The position numbers were made by a program, and so were the translations under genes. From contig JACNIZ010000241.1 of the NCBI GenBank assembly GCA_014382805.1, positions 1 to 32,159 of the forward strand: a DNA stretch of 32,159 nucleotides, in the 5' to 3' direction. The notes below the pieces were generated by a model, which was given only the letters and a program-made list of their open reading frames with translations, ran no database searches and was not told the DNA's origin. This document shows positions 9,262 to 18,939 of this stretch, one piece after another (positions within the stretch are counted from its first letter, which is position 1; every line of letters starts with the position of its first letter). Origin of the DNA: Planctomycetota bacterium (GTDB lineage: Bacteria; Planctomycetota; UBA1135).

Positions 9262-12033
9262 CTAACCCTTGGTCCGGCGGGATGCGCGCCGTTTTGCCCC
9301 ACTGAGCGCGTCGTCCAGGTCGGCTGCTGCTTCGGGTTGTTTGTTTGCCGGGGTCGGTGCGGTAGCTGGGGCTGCCTCTTTAGCCGCGGCCTTGCTTTTC
9401 GGCATCGCCCTCGCCCTCGCTGCAGTTACGTCCTTGGCGTTGGTTTCAAGGGCCGCCTTGGAAACAGTTTTTGCGCGCAACGCAACGCTTCCTTCAAATA
9501 AACGTCGCCAAGAAATTTCCATCAGCATCAGCAACAATCCGGCCATGGCGAACCACACTGCCAGGGGTTTCACTGCTTTGGCTTTGCGTGATCCGCGCAA
9601 TAATTCGGTCGTTGCAGGATTCATGCGGCCACCCGACAAACGCGCTACCCGACCTAAAACCAGATCGCCGCCGTCGCGTTGCATGCGCGGTTCAAATTCG
9701 GGTGAGTAGGGGATAGCGAGTGGGTCCATCTTTAAGATTTCCCCTACTTCGGTGGCGGCAGCGAATCGATAAACACCTTCCATGCCGATGGGTACCCGCG
9801 CTTCAAAGCGGTCGGCGGAAACTGGTACTAAATCGATGAGCGTACTGGAGCCGTCGGGTGCGACCATGCGCGCCGTCAATGCGCCGACGGCTTGAGCAGA
9901 GTTTTCGCGATCCACGTCAACGGAGATCACCGCTTCGCGCCCTTCACGCTGCACACCGGTGAAAAATTGTTGGGGCGCAGATTGCGCCGAAATCCAACGG
10001 CTAACCGTCACCAGTAAGTTGGCAACTTCCGGCCATGCCGCGGCATCGACTTGAAACTTACCGCTGACTTGGCCAGTGAACGCGGCGGTCCGACCCAGTC
10101 CAGCTTGCATGGTGGCAATGACTGGAGCACCGTATTCGTCGGTGGTGCGTGCCCCTTGTGAGGCACCTGGACGTAAATAGCACAAGTTATAACCAGGCAG
10201 AGTTTGCCAGGCACCGGCGGCTAAATTTGAAATGGCGAAAAGGCCGGGCGTGGATTCGGTGGTCGTCGCCAGGTCGATGAAGGAAGACCGCGCTGCCAAC
10301 AAAGTGTCCTGAGCAAACAGGCGCGGTAGTTCAGCCGGATCTTGCGAGAAGAAAATCTGGCCGCCGCCACGCCGCGCCACGTCTTGAAGAAATACGGCGT
10401 CTGAGTTGCTGGGATCGCCCAACGCAACAACCGAAACTGTGGTGTTGTATTTGGTGGTGAGATCATTTAGCAATTCGACGTAGCGGCCAGGCTCTTCGGC
10501 GTCGGCGGCGTCGGCGAATAAGACGATGTGGCGATTGGAGCGCGCAGTCTTGCTTAGTTCGATGGCTGCTGCGCTCAGGCCGGTATAGGTGTAAATTCCA
10601 CCGCCACCCGATTGAATGCCTGACACCCGACTCGTAAACGTCTCCGGATCATTCACCGGAGTAAGCGGAACAATCATGTGGGGTTCGGAATCCACCGCGA
10701 TCACGGTGACTTCATCCATTGGACCCAGCAACTGAATGGCCTCCATCGTGCCGGCATTGGCCAAGTCCATTTTGGTCAAGCCGCCAGCCACCGACGCTCC
10801 CATAGAACCAGAACGGTCGAGCACAAACGCCAACGCCAAACCGGCTTTGCGATGCTCGACGCGCATCTCCATCGTTACCGGCAGCAGCGGATCCAAACTC
10901 GACCGGTAATAACCACCGACGCCAAAACTAGCTTGACCGCCGGTAATCAGCAAGCCAGTTCCAAGGTCGCGGACTTGGCTAGCAATAGCCGGCAACATGC
11001 TGCCCAGTGCCGTCGCCGGCAAGTTTTCGAGCACAATGCTGCGGAAGTTTTCTAACCACGAGGCATCATGTTTAGGCAACTGCTCAGGCGTCACCACCTG
11101 CACTTTCATGCCCGCGCCTAGCAACGCCGCCGCCAACCGACCCATCGCGCCATCTTGATTGATCAGCAAAATGGGGCGGTTGCCTTCCACCCGCATCACG
11201 CCCAAGCCGACGTTATTCGCCAGCACTCGATCGCCATCCAACTCTAATTTCAAGCGGTACTTCGCCAGTCCGGCGCTTTGACCCAGATCGCGAAATAGCA
11301 GTTGGTTCAACCCCGAACGCAACTCTTGACTGCCGCGGCCAATGACCGTTTCACCACGCAGTAAAGTGTATTGCGCAGTAGTTTCACGATCCGATCGCAC
11401 GTAGGCCGCAAACTGAAATGGCTCGCCAACTTCCACGCTACTTGGCAGGTCCATACTCTCCACTGCAACGTCGACGTTACTGCTGATCCGAGCGCTGCGC
11501 ACGTCGATATGAATGTCACGCATCGCTGCGCGTCGGGCGACGGCGTCGGGTGGGGTGCCGTGGAATTCGCCGTCGGAAAAAAGCAGGATGGAGCCGGGGC
11601 GGTTCTCCGGAATGAGCGCAAGTGCCTGTTCCAGCGCCGATGTCAAATTGGAGCCATCGGCATCGAGGGTTGTGGAATAACCGTCCAGGCTGGCCGAGTT
11701 GCTTGGCGCTTGTTCGATGGCGTGATCGGCGGCGAAGGTCAGCACTGAAATGCGATCGCCAGATTTCATTTGCTCGCCGGCCAATTTCATGACTTCAGCG
11801 ACCGTGGCTTGGCTGCCGCCGGGCATGGAACGCGAGCGATCGATCACCAGAACCAAATCGCGGCCACTGACGGAGCCTCCACCATGCGGGCCAGCAAGCG
11901 CGATCAAAAGCGAAACGGCAATCAGGGCGCGCAACAGCAATCGCGTGCTCCAGCCGGGGCTGCTCTTCCAAAGGGCAATCGCCAGCGGGAATGCCAGCAA
12001 AAGTAGCTCAGGGTAAAGCAGGTTCATCTGCAC
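9262..12033 (-). CDS. Membrane protein with two VWA domains and a GATase-like region
   Basis: Two MIDAS motifs, VLVIDRSRSM and AFVLDRSGSM, separated by RPILLINQDGAMGRLAAALLGAGMKVQVVTPEQ...GLLITGGQASFGVGGY. N- and C-terminal TMs and an Ala/Lys/Arg-rich C-tail. Confidence 0.9.
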   Translation of the reverse strand: MQMNLLYPELLLLAFPLAIALWKSSPGWSTRLLLRALIAVSLLIALAGPHGGGSVSGRDLVLVIDRSRSMPGGSQATVAEVMKLAGEQMKSGDRISVLTFAADHAIEQAPSNSASLDGYSTTLDADGSNLTSALEQALALIPENRPGSILLFSDGEFHGTPPDAVARRAAMRDIHIDVRSARISSNVDVAVESMDLPSSVEVGEPFQFAAYVRSDRETTAQYTLLRGETVIGRGSQELRSGLNQLLFRDLGQSAGLAKYRLKLELDGDRVLANNVGLGVMRVEGNRPILLINQDGAMGRLAAALLGAGMKVQVVTPEQLPKHDASWLENFRSIVLENLPATALGSMLPAIASQVRDLGTGLLITGGQASFGVGGYYRSSLDPLLPVTMEMRVEHRKAGLALAFVLDRSGSMGASVAGGLTKMDLANAGTMEAIQLLGPMDEVTVIAVDSEPHMIVPLTPVNDPETFTSRVSGIQSGGGGIYTYTGLSAAAIELSKTARSNRHIVLFADAADAEEPGRYVELLNDLTTKYNTTVSVVALGDPSNSDAVFLQDVARRGGGQIFFSQDPAELPRLFAQDTLLAARSSFIDLATTTESTPGLFAISNLAAGAWQTLPGYNLCYLRPGASQGARTTDEYGAPVIATMQAGLGRTAAFTGQVSGKFQVDAAAWPEVANLLVTVSRWISAQSAPQQFFTGVQREGREAVISVDVDRENSAQAVGALTARMVAPDGSSTLIDLVPVSADRFEARVPIGMEGVYRFAAATEVGEILKMDPLAIPYSPEFEPRMQRDGGDLVLGRVARLSGGRMNPATTELLRGSRKAKAVKPLAVWFAMAGLLLMLMEISWRRLFEGSVALRAKTVSKAALETNAKDVTAARARAMPKSKAAAKEAAPATAPTPANKQPEAAADLDDALSGAKRRASRRTKG

Positions 12034-12058
12034 CCCCAGCGGTAATTGCGGAGGCAGC

Positions 12059-13822
12059 TCATGCAGACCTCCGCTTGCCCAAGTAAAGCCAGTTGGCGAT
12101 CAATAGACCGACGAAAAGCAGCAGCAAAATGCGGCCCATGGGAGATTCTGCGTAACCTTGCTGCGCTAAAACCGTCTCCCCCAAAAGGGGGGGCTGCTCG
12201 AAAGTTTCGGCAGTACTCAAATCGGACTCCGCCGGATCAATAAAATTCACCGCAAACCGCACCAGCGGCTTCTCCTGCAAACTCAAAACGTATGCAGGGT
12301 GCGGCGCCAAATCGTCTAATCGCAAATTGCCATCCGTTTTCAAACTCTTTTTCGCGCCGACGCCGTGCAATTCAAATTGAGCCCTACCCTGATGGCGGTA
12401 TTCAAACGCCTGCCCGGCAACCAAATTCACTTCTTGCGGACCTTGCAAAGCAGCGCGCCGCATTTCGACCAAATTAGAAACCAAAATCGGCCAATCCGGC
12501 GACTGCACCAAAGTCGAGCGCAGCGGCAGCAAATTGATCATGTAAATCACCGCATTGCCCACAGCAGTTTCGCTAATTAACGCCAAGTCGCCTATAGAAA
12601 GCAAGGGCAGACCTTTGGGCGCAAATGTTTTGGAGCGGCTCCATAAAATTCCTTCAAAGGTCAAGCCGCGTAGCAAAGCATGGCGCTTTTCAGGCAAGAA
12701 GCCATGAATAAATGCTTCGGCGTCGGCGGAAGCGGTGGCAGGATGCGGCACTACCACTGACCAAGCTGGTGCTGGCGCCGCATCGTGGCCAAAAACCAAA
12801 TGCGCAGCTTGCAACTGCCGAGTGATTTTCACCTCAGGCAAGGCGTCGGCAAAATCCTGTAGGCGCATTGCTTCTTGCACACCGACGTCCAACTGATAGC
12901 CCAAATAAACGGTGCGGTCGGGGTTGGGATAAAGCGTGGCGCTATTGTCGACGGCCACCGCGTCGGGCTGGAGTTGCAAGCGCACCGCAGGCGTGCCATC
13001 CGGCAGCGGGAATTCAAAGTGCACGTCCTTATTCGGCGCGGCTTCGAATTCGCGTTCCAGCAGCAGTTCTTCGCCAACAAAAATTTGCAGCTTGTTGCTT
13101 TGTGGGGTAGCGCTAGTCAATGCAGCCACGTCATAAAGCCGTGCCGTGCAATGAACAATATCAGCATTGGTGCGACGCGCTTCGATCAGCGCCATGTTTG
13201 CTTGTTGAGTGCCGAACCCGAGCACGCGCACCTCGTCGCCTAAGGTTGATTCGGCAGCCAAAGCGTGGTCGGTCATGAACCAAATCTCACCGCCCAACGC
13301 CAGTTCTCGCGCCAAACTGATCGCCGGTCGTGGATCATGTCCGGGCGACGTCGGTTGCCAGTTTTGCATGGCCTCGCGCGCCTCAGGGATCAACGCACCA
13401 GGTCCGCATAACAAGCTTGGCCGCACTCCGCTGCGGATCAAAGTGACCCGAGTCCGACGTCCTTGTTCGTCTAACTCCTCTTCGAATCGTTTATTCAATT
13501 CTGCCTTAACCGTGGCCGCGCTCATCGATGCGGAGTCGTCCAAAACCACGATCAAATGTTTGGCGTCGTTGTTCGACAGCGGGTCGAAACCGGAAATGAA
13601 CAGCGCAATCAGCAAGGCGGCAAACAACTCCATCCAAAACGACGGCGTGCGGCGCAACGGCTGACGCGTGCGACCCGACGACTCGCGCGCTTCTGGGCTA
13701 AGCCATAAAAAAAGCGAGCTGACCGGCACCTGCAAATGCCGCTGTCGATAAAGGTGCAAGGCCACCACCGCCGGAATCGCAGCGAAGGCAAACAACCCCA
13801 AAGGATTCGTAAACCAACTCAT
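12059..13822 (-). CDS. BatA-like protein (aerotolerance N-terminal region plus VWA)
   Basis: N-terminus MSWFTNPLGLFAFAAIPAVVALHLYRQRHLQVPVSSLFLW is BatA-like. MIDAS motif LIVVLDDSASM. C-terminal TM. Confidence 0.88.
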   Translation of the reverse strand: MSWFTNPLGLFAFAAIPAVVALHLYRQRHLQVPVSSLFLWLSPEARESSGRTRQPLRRTPSFWMELFAALLIALFISGFDPLSNNDAKHLIVVLDDSASMSAATVKAELNKRFEEELDEQGRRTRVTLIRSGVRPSLLCGPGALIPEAREAMQNWQPTSPGHDPRPAISLARELALGGEIWFMTDHALAAESTLGDEVRVLGFGTQQANMALIEARRTNADIVHCTARLYDVAALTSATPQSNKLQIFVGEELLLEREFEAAPNKDVHFEFPLPDGTPAVRLQLQPDAVAVDNSATLYPNPDRTVYLGYQLDVGVQEAMRLQDFADALPEVKITRQLQAAHLVFGHDAAPAPAWSVVVPHPATASADAEAFIHGFLPEKRHALLRGLTFEGILWSRSKTFAPKGLPLLSIGDLALISETAVGNAVIYMINLLPLRSTLVQSPDWPILVSNLVEMRRAALQGPQEVNLVAGQAFEYRHQGRAQFELHGVGAKKSLKTDGNLRLDDLAPHPAYVLSLQEKPLVRFAVNFIDPAESDLSTAETFEQPPLLGETVLAQQGYAESPMGRILLLLFVGLLIANWLYLGKRRSA

Positions 13823-14664
13823 CGCGGCTCCACCAACCCAGTCGGGATCAAGTCTTCGTAAACCACATCAACGATGTCCTCGCGCGCGATCAAACGCACA
13901 TAAGCACCTCCACCGCGACGCACCTCAGCTTGCAAGGTATCGCATAGCCGACGCAACCGTTTTTGGTACAACTCGGCGGCGCGATCGTCGAACGCGATAT
14001 CGCGCCACGCGCCATTTTCGACGTCATTCAAGTGCAAAGAACCGCGTTGTGGCGGCTGCCACTCGTCGGCGTCGAGCACTTGCAGAACAATGAAAGTGCT
14101 GCAGCGTGCTGCCAGTTTTTGCACCAAACTACGCGCGTCGTGCGGGTATAAAAAATCGCTGATGAGCACACGCACGGATCCAGCTCGGAGCAATCCACCC
14201 AACGGCAGTTGATCCAACGGCGACGTCGAAATCAATGGCAGGTGATCGGCGCTGGCATTGCGCAGTGCATCCAAAGGCAAAGGTACTGGAGGATCGCTGG
14301 CAAGCAATGCCTTAAACAGCGAATCCCCACTAGCCGCACCAGCCAAAAAACTAGCCAAGCCACGACTCGTATTGGCCTTCGCCGACGTCAACGCCATCGA
14401 TTTACTGCCGTCTAAAATCAGTTCAATCGTCGCCGCGACCTCCTCGCGATACAGCCGCGTAGTCAGAGTTTCGGTGCGGGCATACGCGCGCCAATCGACG
14501 TGGCGCAAGTCATCGCCCGCCTGGTAATCGCGAAACTCCTGAAACTCCAACGACGAACCGGTGCCCTTGCCAAAACGCTGACCCGCCGGACCCGCCTCAG
14601 GTCGGGCGTGTGCCAGCAGCGTGAAAGCGCTGCCTAGTTCGAATGGATTATCGGCCGCACTCAA
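13819..14664 (-). CDS. DUF58 domain-containing protein
   Basis: GSSLEFQEFRDYQAGDDLRHVDWRAYARTETLTTRLYREE followed by the VWA-like IELILDGSKSM. Four-base overlap with neighbours. Confidence 0.93.
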   Translation of the reverse strand: MSAADNPFELGSAFTLLAHARPEAGPAGQRFGKGTGSSLEFQEFRDYQAGDDLRHVDWRAYARTETLTTRLYREEVAATIELILDGSKSMALTSAKANTSRGLASFLAGAASGDSLFKALLASDPPVPLPLDALRNASADHLPLISTSPLDQLPLGGLLRAGSVRVLISDFLYPHDARSLVQKLAARCSTFIVLQVLDADEWQPPQRGSLHLNDVENGAWRDIAFDDRAAELYQKRLRRLCDTLQAEVRRGGGAYVRLIAREDIVDVVYEDLIPTGLVEPR

Positions 14665-16211
14665 TCCAGGTCAGTGGGCTCTGGGGTGGGAACAGCCGGG
14701 GGAACGGGTGCAGAAACTGGGGCGGCGCCTGAGAGTTGCTGACGGCGCAATTTTTTGAGCCTAGATCGATACCCCGCTATGAAAACAAATTGAGCAAACA
14801 ATGCCAGGGCGGCGAGGAACCCCCAACCGATTAGGCCTCCTGCTTCTCTCACACGGTTGTAGTTACGTCCTATAACGTAAATAGGATTCAGCCCGCTTTC
14901 GAAATTCGCCATGCTGTGTAGTCCAAATATCAATCCGAAGACTCCAGTAAGCAATGCCAAAATTGGAATCGTTGCCGGAATGGTCGCTCGCATAACGCTG
15001 CGCAAGACGAAGCCGGTGCTCGCGCGTGAAGCGATCATGCTTGGGAACAGTGCAATAGGCACGAATACTACTAGGGCGGAAATCGCTGCATAAAGTCCAT
15101 TGCTTGAAATACTATTTGTGGAGTGGCCGAACATACCTAGCCATGAATTGCCAGGAATCAGCAAAGGCAAGGACAGGATTGCCATCTGCATTAGATAAAG
15201 CGCACTGCCGGTAGTTCCACCGGGAAGGAATAGCCATGAGCCAAAACGTCGCCATTTGCCTTGGGTGATTTGATTGCGGCAGCGCACTCCAAGGTGATCG
15301 CTTTCCGTTAACGTGGGAATATTTAGCCCAGTGCAAAGGGCATAGTTCACCACCGTGCCAATGGTGACGACGTCCGGGTCGCGCCATAGGTGCCAGAACA
15401 AAATGACCAAGCCGGTGCCATAGATACTGGCCAACAGGCATGCCACACGCACTCGCAGTAAACCATTTTCTTCGCGGTGAGTGATGGTCTCAATTGCCAG
15501 GCCGTAGCCCCATAGATGCAGCAAGTTAAGGCCAATAAATACGGTCGCAGCTGTAACCAGCAAATCGCCTGAGTTTATGGAAACAAACGGTTGGAATAAA
15601 ACAACCATCATTCCGCCGGACCACCAAGCCACCATTCCTACGCAAACCAAGGCGAGGAAGGCCAATGCCAAAGACTGCAATGCACGATTTTTAAAGCTGC
15701 AAGCAAGAAAAATTGCCACCAAGCTCAAGGTCATAGAAAACGCGATGGTGAAAACCACCAACATCAAACTAACCAACAAATCCAAGCCGAATAAGGTATG
15801 CCCGACAACTAGAAAAGGGGCCAGCGTGCTGACGAAAAGCAGCATAAGCATGCCCGCAGCCAGCCATTTGCCTTGGATGATCTGCGCTGGCCGCAATCCG
15901 CTAATTAACAAGGCGTCGAAGGTATTGTCGTCGCGCTCGGACGCCATGCTGCGGTTGGCTTGCAACGGCACCAAAACCATTCCCGCTGCCGCCAATACGA
16001 TGCTCATGCCTAAGTAAAAAATGGTGCCCGAATCATTGACCAAGTCTTCGGATCGCGCATTTTGTGTGGTAAGTAACAAGGTGGCGACTATGAAAGCCAT
16101 GCCCAACATGCACAAGAAGCTGAAGCGGAAAAACTTGCCGCGCACCGCTTGGCGCACTTCTTTGACCAATATTGGATTTAATCGGTCCCCGAATTTGGCG
16201 AGCATTTTCAT
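14661..16211 (-). CDS. ABC-2 type transporter permease
   Basis: NPILVKEVRQAVRGKFFRFSFLCMLGMAFIVATLLL with multiple TM segments. Adjacent to and overlapping the ATPase gene. Confidence 0.87.
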   Translation of the reverse strand: MKMLAKFGDRLNPILVKEVRQAVRGKFFRFSFLCMLGMAFIVATLLLTTQNARSEDLVNDSGTIFYLGMSIVLAAAGMVLVPLQANRSMASERDDNTFDALLISGLRPAQIIQGKWLAAGMLMLLFVSTLAPFLVVGHTLFGLDLLVSLMLVVFTIAFSMTLSLVAIFLACSFKNRALQSLALAFLALVCVGMVAWWSGGMMVVLFQPFVSINSGDLLVTAATVFIGLNLLHLWGYGLAIETITHREENGLLRVRVACLLASIYGTGLVILFWHLWRDPDVVTIGTVVNYALCTGLNIPTLTESDHLGVRCRNQITQGKWRRFGSWLFLPGGTTGSALYLMQMAILSLPLLIPGNSWLGMFGHSTNSISSNGLYAAISALVVFVPIALFPSMIASRASTGFVLRSVMRATIPATIPILALLTGVFGLIFGLHSMANFESGLNPIYVIGRNYNRVREAGGLIGWGFLAALALFAQFVFIAGYRSRLKKLRRQQLSGAAPVSAPVPPAVPTPEPTDLD

Positions 16212-17143
16212 TGCAGGGCTCCATCCGTAAACGACAAGAACATTTCTTCCAAATCAACTTGGTGCCAGTGAAACTCGACCAATTGCAGGTCTTTGCTTAC
16301 TAAGAACGTCAATAGCCTGCTGATGTCTTCGTCGCTGCCGTCAAATTCGACCATGAAGCCGTCAGCCTCAGGCCGCGTTTTGACGACGCCCGGTGATTCG
16401 GCCAACGCCATTTGCAAAGCCTCTTCGCCTTTGAGTGAGCGGATGAATAAGAGTTGATGTTCGGATAGGTCGGTGCTTAGGCTTGAAACCAAACCTTCGC
16501 GCACTAAGCGACCGCGTTCTAGCACCACCACGCCGTCGCAAGTTTCTGAAAGCTCGGAAAGGATGTGGCTGGAGATGAGCACTCCTTTGCCTTGGTCGGC
16601 AAGCGCTCGGATCAACTCACGGAATTCAACCCGCGCGCGCGGATCCAAGCCGCTGGCGGGTTCATCCAAAATGAGTAGATCGGGGTTGTGAAGCAGCGTT
16701 TTAGCCAAACAAAGGCGTTGGCTCATACCTTTGGACAGGCTGCCCATCATTCGGTCACGCAAATTGGTGAGCTCGGTGAACTCCATCACCGAGCGAATGC
16801 GCGCGCTGCGTTCCGGTCCGCGCAATTTGGCGGCGCGGGCGAAAAAATCCAAGTACTCTTCAATCGTGGTGTCGGCATAAACACCAATCGCGTCGGGCAT
16901 AAAACCAATCCGACTATGAGCGTGACTTGGGTGTTCAATAATCGATTCACCCTCGAGCAGGACGTCGCCATGATCGGGTAAATCCAGGGTGGAGCAAATC
17001 CGCATCGTGGTGGTTTTGCCAGCACCGTTGGGACCGATGAAGCCCCAGATTTCACCGGCGTTTACCTGGAACGACAAGTCGGCCACGGCTTTCAAATCGC
17101 CGAAGGACTTGCTTAGGTTTTTGACTTCGAGCAGGGCGGTCAT
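16208..17143 (-). CDS. ABC transporter ATP-binding protein
   Basis: Walker A GPNGAGKTTT, signature SLSKGMSQRLCLAK, Walker B LLILDEPASGLDP. Confidence 0.97.
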   Translation of the reverse strand: MTALLEVKNLSKSFGDLKAVADLSFQVNAGEIWGFIGPNGAGKTTTMRICSTLDLPDHGDVLLEGESIIEHPSHAHSRIGFMPDAIGVYADTTIEEYLDFFARAAKLRGPERSARIRSVMEFTELTNLRDRMMGSLSKGMSQRLCLAKTLLHNPDLLILDEPASGLDPRARVEFRELIRALADQGKGVLISSHILSELSETCDGVVVLERGRLVREGLVSSLSTDLSEHQLLFIRSLKGEEALQMALAESPGVVKTRPEADGFMVEFDGSDEDISRLLTFLVSKDLQLVEFHWHQVDLEEMFLSFTDGALQ

Positions 17144-18939
17144 TTCGAAGCCTCCGCCAAGGTGCCAATTAACAAGTTGTGCTGCTCAAGCACCCGACGA
17201 TCGATACCGCCATCTTCCACAAACGGAGACGTCGGAATCATCGCGATGTAGCTCCGGCGCGGCGGTCCCCAAATTGGTAAATGGCTTAAATAGCTCGGGC
17301 TTTCCTCATCTTTTTCAATGTGGAATTCCACATTTGGCTGAACCGGGAATTTGATATCCGGAATCGCATCCGTCGACTGCAGCGCGCGACGCTCACCAGG
17401 TATAAAGTCCTCGGTATTAACCAGCGTTAGCCAAGCACCGTTTTCGTTGAGGTAATAAAATTCGGTCAGGCTGAAGTCAAAACCGTTGACGGCAAAGTAA
17501 GAGCCATTTTCAATTTCGATTTCTAGCCGACCGCGCGCGTTGGCGACGCTGGAAATCGCTTGCTCGGTCGGCAGTCGCACCGGTAGATAGTGGCCTTCCA
17601 GCGTGCCGCCCGCATCCATATTCATGGTAAAAGTCTTCTTGGTTTCAGTACTATTACTTTCCGGCCATGGTGCGGCCAAAGTGCGCGAAGAATACTGCAG
17701 GTTGTTGCGGAAAATGGAACCTGAAAAAGTGACGCGCTTGCTCAACGTGGTTGCTTGATGGCTTTGCTGATCCAACCAAGTCACACTGCTCCAAGCTTCT
17801 TGCACATCTATGCCCTGGACTAGCAAATTAAAACTCAAGATTACCGCCGAAAAACCAAAACCCAACAACGGCGTAACCACTAAAAAGCGAAACGGCGAAG
17901 ACTTCTTTCGCTTTTGCCGACGCAATTGCATAGGCCCGACAATGAGCGCAAAAATCAGCAATATGCCCAGCAACACAGCTACCGGTGCAGTACGCAATCC
18001 AGGGATTTGCATATTCTGTGCGACTACCCTAAGCGGGAAGGTGCCTGCAGGTGGGGCTATATTTATGTTGATGCCATTGGCGGCATTCCAACCGGAGCTA
18101 TCGAAATAATGGTGCAGCTTGTTTTTCGCAATACCGCCTTCGTTGGCTGTCACAATGCGACCAAAGTGATGGCGATAGACCAATCGGCTGGCTTCATCGC
18201 CAGCGTGACCTGAAATCAACTTCCTATCCGTTAGATAGCTTTCTTGACTGGCCAATAACTGACGCGCTTGTAGATTGCTGCCGATCAAAATCAAATTTCC
18301 GCCCGTTGAAACCCAGTCCATAATGGCTTGAAGTTGCTCAGCCTGGGGCGGAGTGCTGGTTAAATCCAATGCCACGAATTGCAAAGCGCTATAAGCACGC
18401 CAGTCCGTCGGTAGTTGTCCGGGTTCGCAGCCTTCGGCGCGTATAGCTTTGCCTAAACTGGCGATACCGTTCAAGTCGGTGGCAAAGGTTTCGGGTGTGT
18501 CCGACGCGGCAAGCAGCGGCGATGACGACTTATTTGCAGTACCCGAGTCCAGCTGTAATACGGTCAGCCAAGCCAAAGTTTTGGAGCCAGTTTTAACGTG
18601 CAGGGAAATGCGGTCCAGCCCATATCGGGTTTCCATAAAATGGGCCATCCACTGGATCGACTTAGTCTCTCCAGCCTCTAAATAAATCGACCCAGTGGTG
18701 ACGGCGCGGTCGTCATAAGTCTGTAAATTTCCCAATTCGAGGTCGAGAGCAACACCCGACGCGTTGGTATTGGTGAATTCCATTTCCACCGGCACATAGC
18801 CGCGCAATAACGCTTTCGGCATAATGCACGAAGTGCGTACGCTAATTCCGTCACTGCTCGTTTCTGTATAGCTGCCTTGCGCGGCCGCTTCGGCTATGGT
18901 GCCGACAAAAAAGAGCCAAACTAGAAAAAACTTAGCCAT
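17140..18939 (-). CDS. Secreted/membrane protein with DUF4350/GldG-like region
   Basis: Signal peptide MAKFFLVWLFFVGTIAEAAAQG from the ATG at 18939. LQAIMDWVSTGGNLILIGSNLQ is DUF4350-like. Central TM APVAVLLGILLIFALIVGPMQL. The start overlaps the moxR stop (ATGGCTAA). Confidence 0.72.
   Translation of the reverse strand: MAKFFLVWLFFVGTIAEAAAQGSYTETSSDGISVRTSCIMPKALLRGYVPVEMEFTNTNASGVALDLELGNLQTYDDRAVTTGSIYLEAGETKSIQWMAHFMETRYGLDRISLHVKTGSKTLAWLTVLQLDSGTANKSSSPLLAASDTPETFATDLNGIASLGKAIRAEGCEPGQLPTDWRAYSALQFVALDLTSTPPQAEQLQAIMDWVSTGGNLILIGSNLQARQLLASQESYLTDRKLISGHAGDEASRLVYRHHFGRIVTANEGGIAKNKLHHYFDSSGWNAANGININIAPPAGTFPLRVVAQNMQIPGLRTAPVAVLLGILLIFALIVGPMQLRRQKRKKSSPFRFLVVTPLLGFGFSAVILSFNLLVQGIDVQEAWSSVTWLDQQSHQATTLSKRVTFSGSIFRNNLQYSSRTLAAPWPESNSTETKKTFTMNMDAGGTLEGHYLPVRLPTEQAISSVANARGRLEIEIENGSYFAVNGFDFSLTEFYYLNENGAWLTLVNTEDFIPGERRALQSTDAIPDIKFPVQPNVEFHIEKDEESPSYLSHLPIWGPPRRSYIAMIPTSPFVEDGGIDRRVLEQHNLLIGTLAEASK

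Noticed and set aside
9269-9709. Plus-strand Ala-rich ORF opposite the double-VWA gene tail
   Set aside because: Antisense of a low-complexity Ala/Lys-rich coding segment with no independent support.
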